Source of the DNA: Embleya sp040605455
GTDB taxonomy: Bacteria; Actinomycetota; Actinomycetes; Streptomycetales; Streptomycetaceae
DNA: 9,033 bases
Direction of reading: 5' to 3'
Assembly: GCF_040605455.1 (NCBI RefSeq)
Contig: NZ_JBEXCV010000239.1
Location: 1 to 9,033, forward strand
The translations under genes and the position numbers were made by a program. A model generated the notes under the pieces. That model was given only the letters and a program-made list of their open reading frames with translations. It searched no databases and was not told the DNA's origin. Shown one piece after another: positions 1-8,317 of the stretch (position 1 is the first letter of the stretch; each line of letters opens with the position of its first letter).

Positions 1-782
1 TGCAACGCACCCAACGCGACCCCACCATCCGCCTCACGCTTGAAGTAGATGTTGAAGAACGCCAGGAACCGGTGCCACGCCACACCCATGCTCGGGTTCA
101 GACCGATCGTCACCGCCCACGCACCGGTGGCGGTGAGCTTGATCATCGCGGTCAGGTAGACCAGGTTCTCCAGCGTGGACTCGCTCAGGTCCTGGAACGC
201 CAGGCTCAGCGGATACGACGCGAAGAAGCCCGCCTCGTAGTGGTCCACCCCCAGCAGGGCGGCCTCCAGGGCGCGCAGCGTCAGGATCGCGAGGCCGATC
301 ACCAGGATCGTCCACTCGACGTAGTACGCCTGCCACGACACCGAGCCGGCGAACCGCGACTTGCGGCCCGGGCGCGAGGGCAGGCTCAGCTGCCGGATGA
401 CCATCAGCACCACGATGCCGACGAACGTGGCCAGCGCGATGAACTCGGTGAAGAGTTCGTAGGGCAGCCAGTCGCCGATGAGCGGGAACACCCAGTGCGC
501 GTCGAAGAGCTGGACGATCGCGGTGACGATGGTCAGGCCGAGGGTCAGGAAGCCGACGGCCACGAACCAGTGGGCCACGCCGACGACGCCCCACTTGAGC
601 ATTCGGGTGTGGCCGAGGAACTCCCGGCCGAGGGTCGCGGTGCGCTGCGCGGGCTGTCCGGTTCGGCTGCCGTCCGGCTGGCCGACCTGGACGAAACGGT
701 AGATGTGCGCGACGGCGCGCGCCGCGAGCGCGGCGCCGACCACCAAGGTGACCAGCGAGATCACGATCGCTGCGAGCTGCAT
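1..782 (-). CDS. EtfD-like membrane iron-sulfur reductase, N-terminal part (cut by window edge)
   Basis: The first 260 residues of a membrane protein; the gene runs off the left edge. About five hydrophobic segments are visible (roughly residues 3-25, 62-92, 107-130, 152-178, 203-228), an arrangement like the NarI/DsrM-type membrane domain that precedes the iron-sulfur part in actinobacterial Fe-S-binding reductases. Histidines 58, 71 and 237 lie in or beside these segments and could bind haem. The stretch HRFLAFFNIYFKR (237-249) looks like the conserved end of this membrane domain. The M. tuberculosis relative Rv0338c (EtfD) passes electrons from electron transfer flavoprotein to menaquinone during fatty-acid oxidation. 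That role is inferred here, because the Fe-S cysteine motifs would lie outside the window. The ATG at 782 is chosen because GGAGGAG sits 10 bases upstream and the hydrophobic N-terminus begins directly. No in-frame stop occurs up to the edge. Confidence 0.75.
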   Translation of the reverse strand, partial: MQLAAIVISLVTLVVGAALAARAVAHIYRFVQVGQPDGSRTGQPAQRTATLGREFLGHTRMLKWGVVGVAHWFVAVGFLTLGLTIVTAIVQLFDAHWVFPLIGDWLPYELFTEFIALATFVGIVVLMVIRQLSLPSRPGRKSRFAGSVSWQAYYVEWTILVIGLAILTLRALEAALLGVDHYEAGFFASYPLSLAFQDLSESTLENLVYLTAMIKLTATGAWAVTIGLNPSMGVAWHRFLAFFNIYFKREADGGVALGAL

Positions 783-854
783 GGGCGTTCGGCTCCTCCG
801 GTGGGACGTCCCTTCCGGGGCGTGTATCGGCCGACAGCGTACGGCCGTGCGGGC

Positions 855-882
855 ATCTTACCCACTGGTAACTTATCCACTG
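855..882 (-). promoter_or_regulatory. Candidate promoter/operator of the EtfD-like gene: palindrome plus direct repeats
   Basis: The palindrome TTACC-N4-GGTAA lies at 858-871. Overlapping it are two near-identical 11-mers on the minus strand, CAGTGGATAAG (882 to 872) and CAGTGGGTAAG (867 to 857), spaced 15 bases apart. A TAAGAT hexamer (860 to 855) could be the -10 box, giving a leader of about 65 bases. No good -35 box is visible at 17-18 bases. A regulator bound to the palindrome would cover this -10 box, which suggests repression. The regulator is unknown; TetR- or GntR-type proteins bind palindromes of this general shape. Confidence 0.4.
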
Positions 883-990
883 CGTCGATGATATCCGTCA
901 CGCTGGACGCTACCGGCTTCGCGGGTTTTGTCCGCTTCAGCCACCCCTAGGTGATCTTGTCGTATCACGCGGGTCGCACCGCACTCGTCG

Positions 991-1028
991 CACAGGCGCC
1001 GGGACCCGCAACAGGTCCCGGCGCCGTG
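991..1028 (-). terminator. Second, stronger hairpin downstream of clpB
   Basis: A perfect 12-bp stem (995-1006 pairing with 1014-1025) closes a 7-base loop. Across a single bulged base at 994 it continues for 3 more pairs (991-993 with 1026-1028). No U-rich tail follows on the minus strand, which is usual for actinobacterial hairpin terminators. It starts about 70 bases after the clpB stop and lies before the promoter region of the next gene, which fits termination of clpB transcription. Confidence 0.7.
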
Positions 1029-1037
1029 ACGTCCGTA

Positions 1038-1090
1038 CTCGGCCCAGGCGCGGCCCCACCGACATCCACCGGACGGGGCCGCGCTCCGAG
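1038..1090 (-). terminator. First hairpin downstream of clpB, in tandem with the next
   Basis: A perfect 10-bp GC-only stem (1048-1057 with 1075-1084) encloses a 17-base loop that could itself form 3 pairs (1059-1061 with 1070-1072). An outer 5-bp helix (1038-1042 with 1086-1090) extends it across an internal loop. It begins only 8 bases after the clpB stop codon. With the hairpin at 991-1028 it forms a tandem pair. It could act as terminator or as a structure protecting the 3' end of the mRNA. Confidence 0.55.
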
Positions 1091-1098
1091 CCCACCGA

Positions 1099-3720
<2,622 letters not shown>

Positions 3721-3832
3721 GTGAGGTGTGCGACTCCTTCGCTTCGGGCACGCGGTGTCACGGCCATCATCCCGTCCGCGCCGCGTGTGTATCGCACCCG
3801 AACGGTTCGTTGACTGTGAGAACCACAACTAA

Positions 3833-3853
3833 GTTGAGTCTATTCCACTCAAC
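3833..3853. promoter_or_regulatory. HAIR element: HspR operator between clpB and the kinase gene
   Basis: GTTGAGT-N7-ACTCAAC is a perfect 7-7-7 inverted repeat. It matches the known HspR-associated inverted repeat CTTGAGT-N7-ACTCAAG except for the outermost base of each arm, and those two changes still pair with each other. HspR is known to repress clpB in Streptomyces through such a site. The minus-strand arm contains TTGAGT (3852 to 3847), which may serve as the clpB -35 box, with TAGTTG (3831 to 3826) as a poor -10 at 15 bases. The centre is 43 bases upstream of the kinase ATG, so one operator may serve both directions. Confidence 0.92.
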
Positions 3854-3873
3854 CGTGTCTCGTCGCGGATGCC

Positions 3874-3879
3874 TAGACT
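3874..3879 (+). promoter_or_regulatory. -10 box of a leaderless promoter for the kinase gene
   Basis: TAGACT fits the actinobacterial TANNNT -10 consensus. Exactly 6 bases (GCGGAC) separate it from the ATG at 3886, so transcription would start at or beside the A of the start codon. No Shine-Dalgarno sequence is visible upstream of the ATG, which agrees with a leaderless mRNA. The -35 region (about 3850-3856) is poor and overlaps the right arm of the HAIR. Confidence 0.6.
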
Positions 3880-3885
3880 GCGGAC

Positions 3886-4551
3886 ATGCCAGATGTGTCC
3901 GGTGCCCTCGAAACACTCGACGCGCTTGCGGATGCGGCGGTCCGGCTGGTTCCGGCGTCGCCCGGGGCCGACCGTGTCGTGCTCGGCCTCGCCGGTCCGC
4001 CGGGGGCCGGGAAGTCCACGCTCGCCGGTCGCCTGGTGCGTGCGATCGAACAGCGGGTCGGCGTCGGTACCGCCGCCTACGTGCCGCTTGACGGCTTCCA
4101 TCTCTCGAACGCGCAGCTCAAGCGGATCGGTCGGTTGCACCGCAAGGGCGCGGTGGACACCTTCGACGTGTGGGGCTACGCGAGCACGCTGGCGCGCGTC
4201 GTGCACGAGGTGGACCGGGACGTGTACGTGCCGGACTACGACCGCACACTGCACGAGCCGGTGGCCGCGCGGCACGTGGTGCGACCCGGTACTCGGATCG
4301 TGGTGACCGAGGGCAACTACCTCGCGCTGGACGCCCCCGGCTGGATCGACGCCTACTGCCTGATGACCGAGGTCTGGTACGTGCACGCCTCGGACCGGGT
4401 CCGCGACGAGCGGTTGACCAGGCGCCAGCGCCGGGGCGGTCGCAGCCCCGGCGAGGCGATGGCCTGGGTCGCGGGCAGCGACCGGCCCAACGGCGAACTG
4501 GTCAAGCGTTCCAAATCCCGCTGCGCGCGGGTGGTGACGGTGGTGTGGTGA
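3886..4551 (+). CDS. P-loop nucleoside/nucleotide kinase family protein (uridine kinase/CoaA-like fold)
   Basis: 221 residues, soluble, without signal peptide or membrane segment. The ATP-binding P-loop GPPGAGKST is at 37-45. LDGFHLSN (68-75) resembles the DGFH substrate/metal motif of uridine kinase, pantothenate kinase and their uncharacterised relatives. DTFD (91-94), PDYDR (116-120) and TEGNYL (141-146) also belong to this family; E142 lies at the usual acidic position. The stretch RRQRRGGRSPGEAMAWV (179-195) is a likely lid. The true substrate is unknown: relatives are annotated only as nucleoside/nucleotide kinase family, and a sugar or coenzyme precursor is equally possible. The gene diverges from clpB across the HAIR and converges on the phosphoesterase gene with 21 bases between the stops. 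No hairpin is seen there. The start at 3886 fits family homology and the leaderless promoter. Confidence 0.85.
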   Translation: MPDVSGALETLDALADAAVRLVPASPGADRVVLGLAGPPGAGKSTLAGRLVRAIEQRVGVGTAAYVPLDGFHLSNAQLKRIGRLHRKGAVDTFDVWGYASTLARVVHEVDRDVYVPDYDRTLHEPVAARHVVRPGTRIVVTEGNYLALDAPGWIDAYCLMTEVWYVHASDRVRDERLTRRQRRGGRSPGEAMAWVAGSDRPNGELVKRSKSRCARVVTVVW

Positions 4552-4572
4552 GCACGCACCTGCGGACTCCGG

Positions 4573-6402
4573 CTATGTGAGCCACGCCGGCGTCGGCACC
4601 AGCAGTTCCACGTTGCGGTCCTCAAGCCGACCGCGGCGGCCGTCCACCTTGGGGTCGGGGCGGTCGCGCTCCTGCCAGTCGTTGCCCGCGAGCTCGCGGG
4701 CCAGCGCGGCCAGCGCGAGCGGGTTGTCCAGCTTGCCGCCGTTGGACTCCGGGCCGGCGGCGTCGACGATGGTGCCGTAGATGGAGAGCGTGCCGTTCCT
4801 GTTGTCGCCGATCTCCACGATCCGCGCCTGCGAGGGCCAGTCGATGTGCGACGCGGTGTTGATCTCCCAGAAGCCGCCGGGGACCGCGCTGCCCGCCGGC
4901 CGCGGGTAGGGCTTCACGTTGTTGTCGTGGGTGTGCCCATTGACCCACAGCACGACGTTCGGGAAGCGCAGCAGCAGCGCCTGCACCTGCGGGCCCAGGA
5001 TCCGCGCGGGCTGCCCAGAGGGCACCGTCTTGTTCACCAGCGTGTCGATCGTGTGGTGGCTGAACAGCACGAACAACATGTCCTGGCCGGTGCCCCGGAC
5101 CACCTTGCCCTGCTCGTCCAGGTAGCTCGAACTGCCCTTGACCAGGTGGTCCTGGAGCCACGCGAACTGGATCGGGTCCAGGCAGCCGGAGTCCAGGCCG
5201 TACTGGTTCACCGTGTCCAGGACCAGGCAGCGCACCCGGCCCTGGTCGAAGCTGTAGTACGCCGTCTTGGCGTCCAGGTTCGCCTGGGTGAAGCCGTGGC
5301 CCTTGGGCAGGCCGGTCGTGTTGAAGTGCTCCTTGATCGTCTCCGCGCGGTCGATCAGCCGGCGGTCCGGGTCGGCGGTGACCTTGCGCTTGGGGCCCGC
5401 CAGCAGTGCGGCGAGCGCGTCCGGCTTGCCGTTCTGCAGCCCGAGCGCGAGCGTGACGATGGTCTGACCCGCCGAGATGTCGAGCACCTTCTCGTCGCCG
5501 ACCGCGACCTTGCTCAACAACTCACTGACCGGCAGGTTGCCCTGGACCAGGCCGTCGTGGTTGCCGTACGCGGTGTACCACGGGGTCTTCAGGCCGGTTG
5601 CCTCGAACGGACGCCGGCATGCGTCGAGCAGGCCCGGCACAGTGGGAAAGCCGTAATCGCGCCTGGGCACGTCGTCCTTCTGCCCGGGCGGCGTGCCTTC
5701 CGGGTGCCAGTAGCGCTCGTGGTACGCGACCGCGTCCATCGGGCCCTCGTACTTGTTCCGGTCGCCCGAGTCCGGGGTGACCTTCTTGCCGCCGTCGAGC
5801 ACGTCGATGTACCAGCGCAGTTCGTTGAACTGGATGTTGTCGGTGTTGTCGCCCGTGCAGATGGTGAAGGCGAGCGGTTGGCCGAGCGCCGGGCCCTTGC
5901 CGATCCGGTTCAGCGACTGCACCATCGCCTCGGCGATCTGCGCGGTCAGCACCTCCTGCGGGCGATGCGACGACTGGAACGGCAGCAGCTTCGCGAACGG
6001 CTGGTCCTTGTCGCTGTGCCGGTCCAGGAAGTCCACCCGCGCGGTCGACTGCGAGTCCTGTATATGAATGTCCGTCAGCTGGGTGAAGGCGACCAGCGGT
6101 TGGCTCTTGGCCTTGCTGCCCGGACCGGCGCCGGGGGCCAACTCGGCGCGCAGCAGGTGCGGTTCGCCGGGACCGGCGACCACCTTGCGGTAGCCGCCCG
6201 AGCCGGGCGGGCCGAGCACCAGAGTGCGCTCCAGCGTGGTGCCGGCCATGCCGGCCGGACCGCCCGCGGTCGGGGCGCCGGACTTGGGCGCATTACTCGA
6301 CTTCTTGTCCGGCTCGTCCTTGGCGTCGGTGCACGCCGCCGCTCCGAGCAGTGCCGCGCCCGCGGCCGAGTACTTCAGGACGTCCCGACGATTCGGCTTC
6401 AT
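4573..6402 (-). CDS. Tat-exported calcineurin-like metallophosphoesterase, PPA1498 family (TIGR03767)
   Basis: 609 residues. The N-terminus carries a twin-arginine motif (RRDVLK, 5-10), a short hydrophobic stretch and Cys24, so the protein should be folded in the cytoplasm and exported by Tat. Cys24 might be lipidated, but the preceding GAAA is a weak lipobox. A low-complexity linker (25-55) follows. The metal-binding set of the calcineurin-like fold is complete: DIH (111-113), GDNTD (184-188), GNHD (280-283), HH (449-450) and GHTH (489-492). Such enzymes use a two-metal centre to cleave phosphate mono- or diesters; the substrate of this actinobacterial family is not known to me. The protein is long for the fold, with large inserts around 200-260 and 300-390. 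No gene downstream shares its direction nearby, so it is probably transcribed alone. The start at 6402 is supported by the signal peptide and by a promoter placed for a leaderless mRNA. Confidence 0.9.
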   Translation of the reverse strand: MKPNRRDVLKYSAAGAALLGAAACTDAKDEPDKKSSNAPKSGAPTAGGPAGMAGTTLERTLVLGPPGSGGYRKVVAGPGEPHLLRAELAPGAGPGSKAKSQPLVAFTQLTDIHIQDSQSTARVDFLDRHSDKDQPFAKLLPFQSSHRPQEVLTAQIAEAMVQSLNRIGKGPALGQPLAFTICTGDNTDNIQFNELRWYIDVLDGGKKVTPDSGDRNKYEGPMDAVAYHERYWHPEGTPPGQKDDVPRRDYGFPTVPGLLDACRRPFEATGLKTPWYTAYGNHDGLVQGNLPVSELLSKVAVGDEKVLDISAGQTIVTLALGLQNGKPDALAALLAGPKRKVTADPDRRLIDRAETIKEHFNTTGLPKGHGFTQANLDAKTAYYSFDQGRVRCLVLDTVNQYGLDSGCLDPIQFAWLQDHLVKGSSSYLDEQGKVVRGTGQDMLFVLFSHHTIDTLVNKTVPSGQPARILGPQVQALLLRFPNVVLWVNGHTHDNNVKPYPRPAGSAVPGGFWEINTASHIDWPSQARIVEIGDNRNGTLSIYGTIVDAAGPESNGGKLDNPLALAALARELAGNDWQERDRPDPKVDGRRGRLEDRNVELLVPTPAWLT

Positions 6403-6408
6403 GCGGCG

Positions 6409-6438
6409 ACCCTACTGACGCGTATTGAGCGGCATCAA
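6409..6438 (-). promoter_or_regulatory. Leaderless promoter of the metallophosphoesterase gene
   Basis: On the minus strand, TTGATG (6438 to 6433) and TAGGGT (6414 to 6409) are separated by 18 bases, a reasonable -35/-10 pair for the main sigma factor. The -10 box ends 6 bases before the ATG at 6402, which puts the transcription start at the start codon. No Shine-Dalgarno sequence is present (CGCCGC precedes the ATG). The -10-to-ATG spacing is the same as in front of the kinase gene. Confidence 0.6.
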
Positions 6439-6481
6439 GGAATGTCCACGACCCACTCGCGGCCGGCTGCCCGCACGCACG

Positions 6482-6507
6482 AGGGGCGCGGCCGAAGCCA
6501 CGCCCCT
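6482..6507 (-). terminator. UUCG-loop hairpin ending the dnaK operon
   Basis: Read on the minus strand, AGGGGCG-U-GGC pairs with GCC-G-CGCCCCU around a UUCG tetraloop closed by a C-G pair, an unusually stable loop. That makes 11 pairs including one U-G wobble. The hairpin starts 38 bases after the hspR stop. No U tract follows. It lies between hspR and the promoter of the phosphoesterase gene, so it should separate the two transcripts. Confidence 0.75.
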
Positions 6508-6545
6508 TGCACATCCTCGGCCGACTGCCGCCGCTCGGCCGCCCG

Positions 6546-7019
6546 TCAGTCGGTGCGCCCGCGCCTGGGCTTCCAGACCACGAGCGCGGTGCCCGCCTGC
6601 GGCCGGATCGGGACCAGATCGCGCCGATAGGACGCGTGCACGGCCGCCTCGCGTCGGGCGCTCGCGTCCGTCGCCTCGTGCAGCGCGTGTTCCAACTCGG
6701 CCACGCGCATGCGCAGCGCGAGCACCTGGTTCTCCAGCTCCAGGATGCGCTTGATCCCGGCCAGGTTGATGCCGGCCTCCTGGGAGAGCCGCTGCACCTC
6801 GCGCAACTGGACGATGTCGCGGGCGGAGTAGCGCCGCCCGCGACCGGCCGTGCGGTCCGGTGAGACCAGGCCGAGTCGGTCGTACTGGCGCAGCGTCTGC
6901 GGATGCAGGCCGGACAGCTGTGCGGCCACCGAGATCACGTAGACCGGAGAGGTCTCGTCGATCTCGTAGCCGCGCCGCCCGCCGATGCCGCCGTCGCCGC
7001 CCAATCCGCCCGGTCGCAT
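6546..7019 (-). CDS. hspR: HspR, MerR-family heat-shock repressor
   Basis: 157 residues. HspR binds HAIR sites and represses the dnaK operon, clpB and lon in Streptomyces. DnaK acts as its co-repressor, so unfolded protein that occupies DnaK relieves repression. A MerR-type helix-turn-helix starts at about residue 26 (VYVISVAAQLSGLHPQTLR), followed by the wing GRGRRYSARDI (59-69). A leucine-rich helix (about 91-125) probably forms the dimer coiled coil. The C-terminal ALVVWKP (145-151) is a hydrophobic tail typical of HspR. The N-terminus is unusually glycine-rich (GGLGGDGGIGG, 4-14) before the conserved part. The ATG at 7019 lies one base after the dnaJ stop and has AAGGGGG 6 bases upstream inside the end of dnaJ, so translation is probably coupled. 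It is the last gene of its operon. Confidence 0.96.
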   Translation of the reverse strand: MRPGGLGGDGGIGGRRGYEIDETSPVYVISVAAQLSGLHPQTLRQYDRLGLVSPDRTAGRGRRYSARDIVQLREVQRLSQEAGINLAGIKRILELENQVLALRMRVAELEHALHEATDASARREAAVHASYRRDLVPIRPQAGTALVVWKPRRGRTD

Positions 7020-7020
7020 G

Positions 7021-8196
7021 TCATGCCCCCTTCGCCGCGTCCAACAGATCGGCTCGGGGGTCGTGCGCGATGGTCGCCTCGCGGAACGCCTCCAGCGCCT
7101 CGCGCGCCTTGTCGTTCAGCTGCTGAGGAACCGTCACCTCGATGGTGACCAGCAGGTCGCCCCGAGTGCCGTCCTTGCGTGCCGCACCGCGCCCGCGGAC
7201 GCGCAGCGTACGGCCGTTGCCCGTGCCCGCGGGAAGCTTGAGTGTGACCGGGATGCCGCCCAGGGTGGGCACGGTGACCTCCGCCCCGAGTGCGGCCTCA
7301 GGGAAGGTGACCGGCACGGTCACGGTGAGATTGTCGCCCTTGCGGCCGAATACGGCGTGCGCCGTGACGTGCACCACGACGTAGAGGTCGCCGGAGGGGC
7401 CGCCGCGCTCGCCGGGAGCGCCCTTGCCCTTGAGTCGGATCCGCTGGCCGTCCTGGACCCCGGCCGGGATCCGGACCTGCATCGTGCGCGAACTCTTGGC
7501 CCGACCACTGCCGTTGCACACGATGCACGGGTCGTCCACCAGCAGCCCGCGACCCTTGCAGTCGCGGCACGGCTCGGAGAAGCCGAAACCGCCCTGCGGC
7601 CGACTGACGTTGCCGGACCCCGCGCAGGTCGGACACATCCGCGGGGTGGTGCCCGCGGCCGCGCCCGTGCCGTTGCAGTGCCGACACGGCTCGGAGCTGG
7701 TCAGTCGGATCGGTACGGTCGCACCGTCGACCGCGTCCGCGAAGCCGAGCGTGACCTCGGACTCCACGTCCGAGCCGCGTCGCGGCTGCTGGCGTCCGGT
7801 CTGGCGACCGCCGCCGAACAGCCCACCGAAGATGTCGCCCAAGCCGCCGGTGTTGCCCGCGCCGCTCTGCTGCTGGCCACCGAAGATGTCGCCGAGGTCG
7901 AAGGGGAAACCGCCGGCGCCGCCCTGCCCGCCGCCGGGGCCGCGGAAGCCGCCCCCGCTGCCGAACAGCGTCCGCGCCTCGTCGTACTCCTTGCGCCGCT
8001 TCTCGTCGGCGAGCACGTCGTAGGCTTCCGAGATCTCCTTGAACCGTTCCTCGGCCCTGGTGTCACCCTTGTTCTTGTCCGGGTGGAACTCGACGGCGAG
8101 CTTGCGGTAGGCCTTCTTGATCTCGGCGGTGCCGGCGTCCTTGGGGACGCCGAGCACCTTGTAGTAGTCCTTCTCCAGGTAGTCCTTCGTACTCAT
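7021..8196 (-). CDS. dnaJ: DnaJ, class A Hsp40 co-chaperone
   Basis: 391 residues, the usual length. DnaJ delivers unfolded clients to DnaK and stimulates its ATPase in the cytoplasm. The J-domain (about 9-73) has the essential HPD at 38-40. A glycine/phenylalanine-rich region (about 78-135) contains two copies of LGDIFGG (101-107 and 119-125), similar to the repeated DIF motifs of other bacterial DnaJ proteins. The zinc-binding domain has four complete CxxCxGxG repeats (starting at 171, 188, 210 and 224), so both zinc sites look intact. The C-terminal client-binding domains follow to the end. Its own ribosome site is poor (GAGGGG only 3 bases from the ATG). Its ATG overlaps the stop of a 25-codon ORF in an ATGA junction, which may supply ribosomes. 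hspR follows one base after the stop. Confidence 0.97.
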   Translation of the reverse strand: MSTKDYLEKDYYKVLGVPKDAGTAEIKKAYRKLAVEFHPDKNKGDTRAEERFKEISEAYDVLADEKRRKEYDEARTLFGSGGGFRGPGGGQGGAGGFPFDLGDIFGGQQQSGAGNTGGLGDIFGGLFGGGRQTGRQQPRRGSDVESEVTLGFADAVDGATVPIRLTSSEPCRHCNGTGAAAGTTPRMCPTCAGSGNVSRPQGGFGFSEPCRDCKGRGLLVDDPCIVCNGSGRAKSSRTMQVRIPAGVQDGQRIRLKGKGAPGERGGPSGDLYVVVHVTAHAVFGRKGDNLTVTVPVTFPEAALGAEVTVPTLGGIPVTLKLPAGTGNGRTLRVRGRGAARKDGTRGDLLVTIEVTVPQQLNDKAREALEAFREATIAHDPRADLLDAAKGA

Positions 8197-8270
8197 GCGC
8201 CCCTCGCCGATCGGGTCGGGGTGCCCTCGTGCTCCGAGCGCCCGTTTCCGGATTCACTCCACCCGCGCAT
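8193..8270 (-). CDS. Candidate 25-residue small ORF coupled to dnaJ
   Basis: A short ORF in the 121-bp gap between grpE and dnaJ. It starts with ATG at 8270 behind a very strong Shine-Dalgarno sequence, and its TGA stop shares the ATGA junction with the dnaJ start (8196-8193). The peptide is hydrophilic, rich in Gly, Ser, Arg and Glu, and has no recognisable domain. About four fifths of its third codon positions are G or C, less than the neighbours, so coding pressure is not clear. It could be a leader whose translation feeds dnaJ, or a chance ORF. The strong ribosome site with no other gene to serve, plus dnaJ's weak own site, favours the first reading. Confidence 0.45.
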   Translation of the reverse strand: MRGWSESGNGRSEHEGTPTRSARGA

Positions 8271-8276
8271 CGGCGT

Positions 8277-8287
8277 CCCTCCTCTCC
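8277..8287 (-). promoter_or_regulatory. Strong Shine-Dalgarno site upstream of the small ORF before dnaJ
   Basis: GGAGAGGAGGG on the minus strand ends 6 bases before the ATG at 8270. It is the best ribosome-binding sequence I noticed in the window. It lies about 80 bases from the dnaJ ATG, too far to serve dnaJ directly. Confidence 0.6.
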
Positions 8288-8317
8288 GCTTCTCGTCGTC
8301 TGGTTCCCGGTGACGGT

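Noticed and set aside
72..950. 292-codon plus-strand frame at the left edge
   Set aside because: The minus-strand frame from 782 encodes a coherent multi-span membrane protein with a good ribosome site. The plus frame is polar and Arg-rich without any domain, and runs through the promoter region.
3721..3828. 36-residue N-terminal extension of ClpB from a TTG at 3828
   Set aside because: It would begin at the HAIR/promoter, has no ribosome site, and adds sequence unlike any Clp N-domain. The homologous protein begins at 3720.
6424..6441. TTGAG...TCAAGG near the phosphoesterase promoter as a second HAIR
   Set aside because: The half-site spacing is wrong: TTGA and TCAA are 6 bases apart, where a HAIR needs 11 between these tetramers. 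The outer bases also do not match.
4846..6630. 594-codon open frame on the plus strand opposite the metallophosphoesterase gene
   Set aside because: It is rich in Arg, Val, Leu and Gln with no recognisable domain, and lies antisense to a gene with a complete catalytic motif set. Long antisense frames are expected in such GC-rich DNA.
6985..8313. 442-codon plus-strand frame opposite dnaJ
   Set aside because: Its composition is that of a complement frame of dnaJ, with no domain. The dnaJ frame carries every expected motif.
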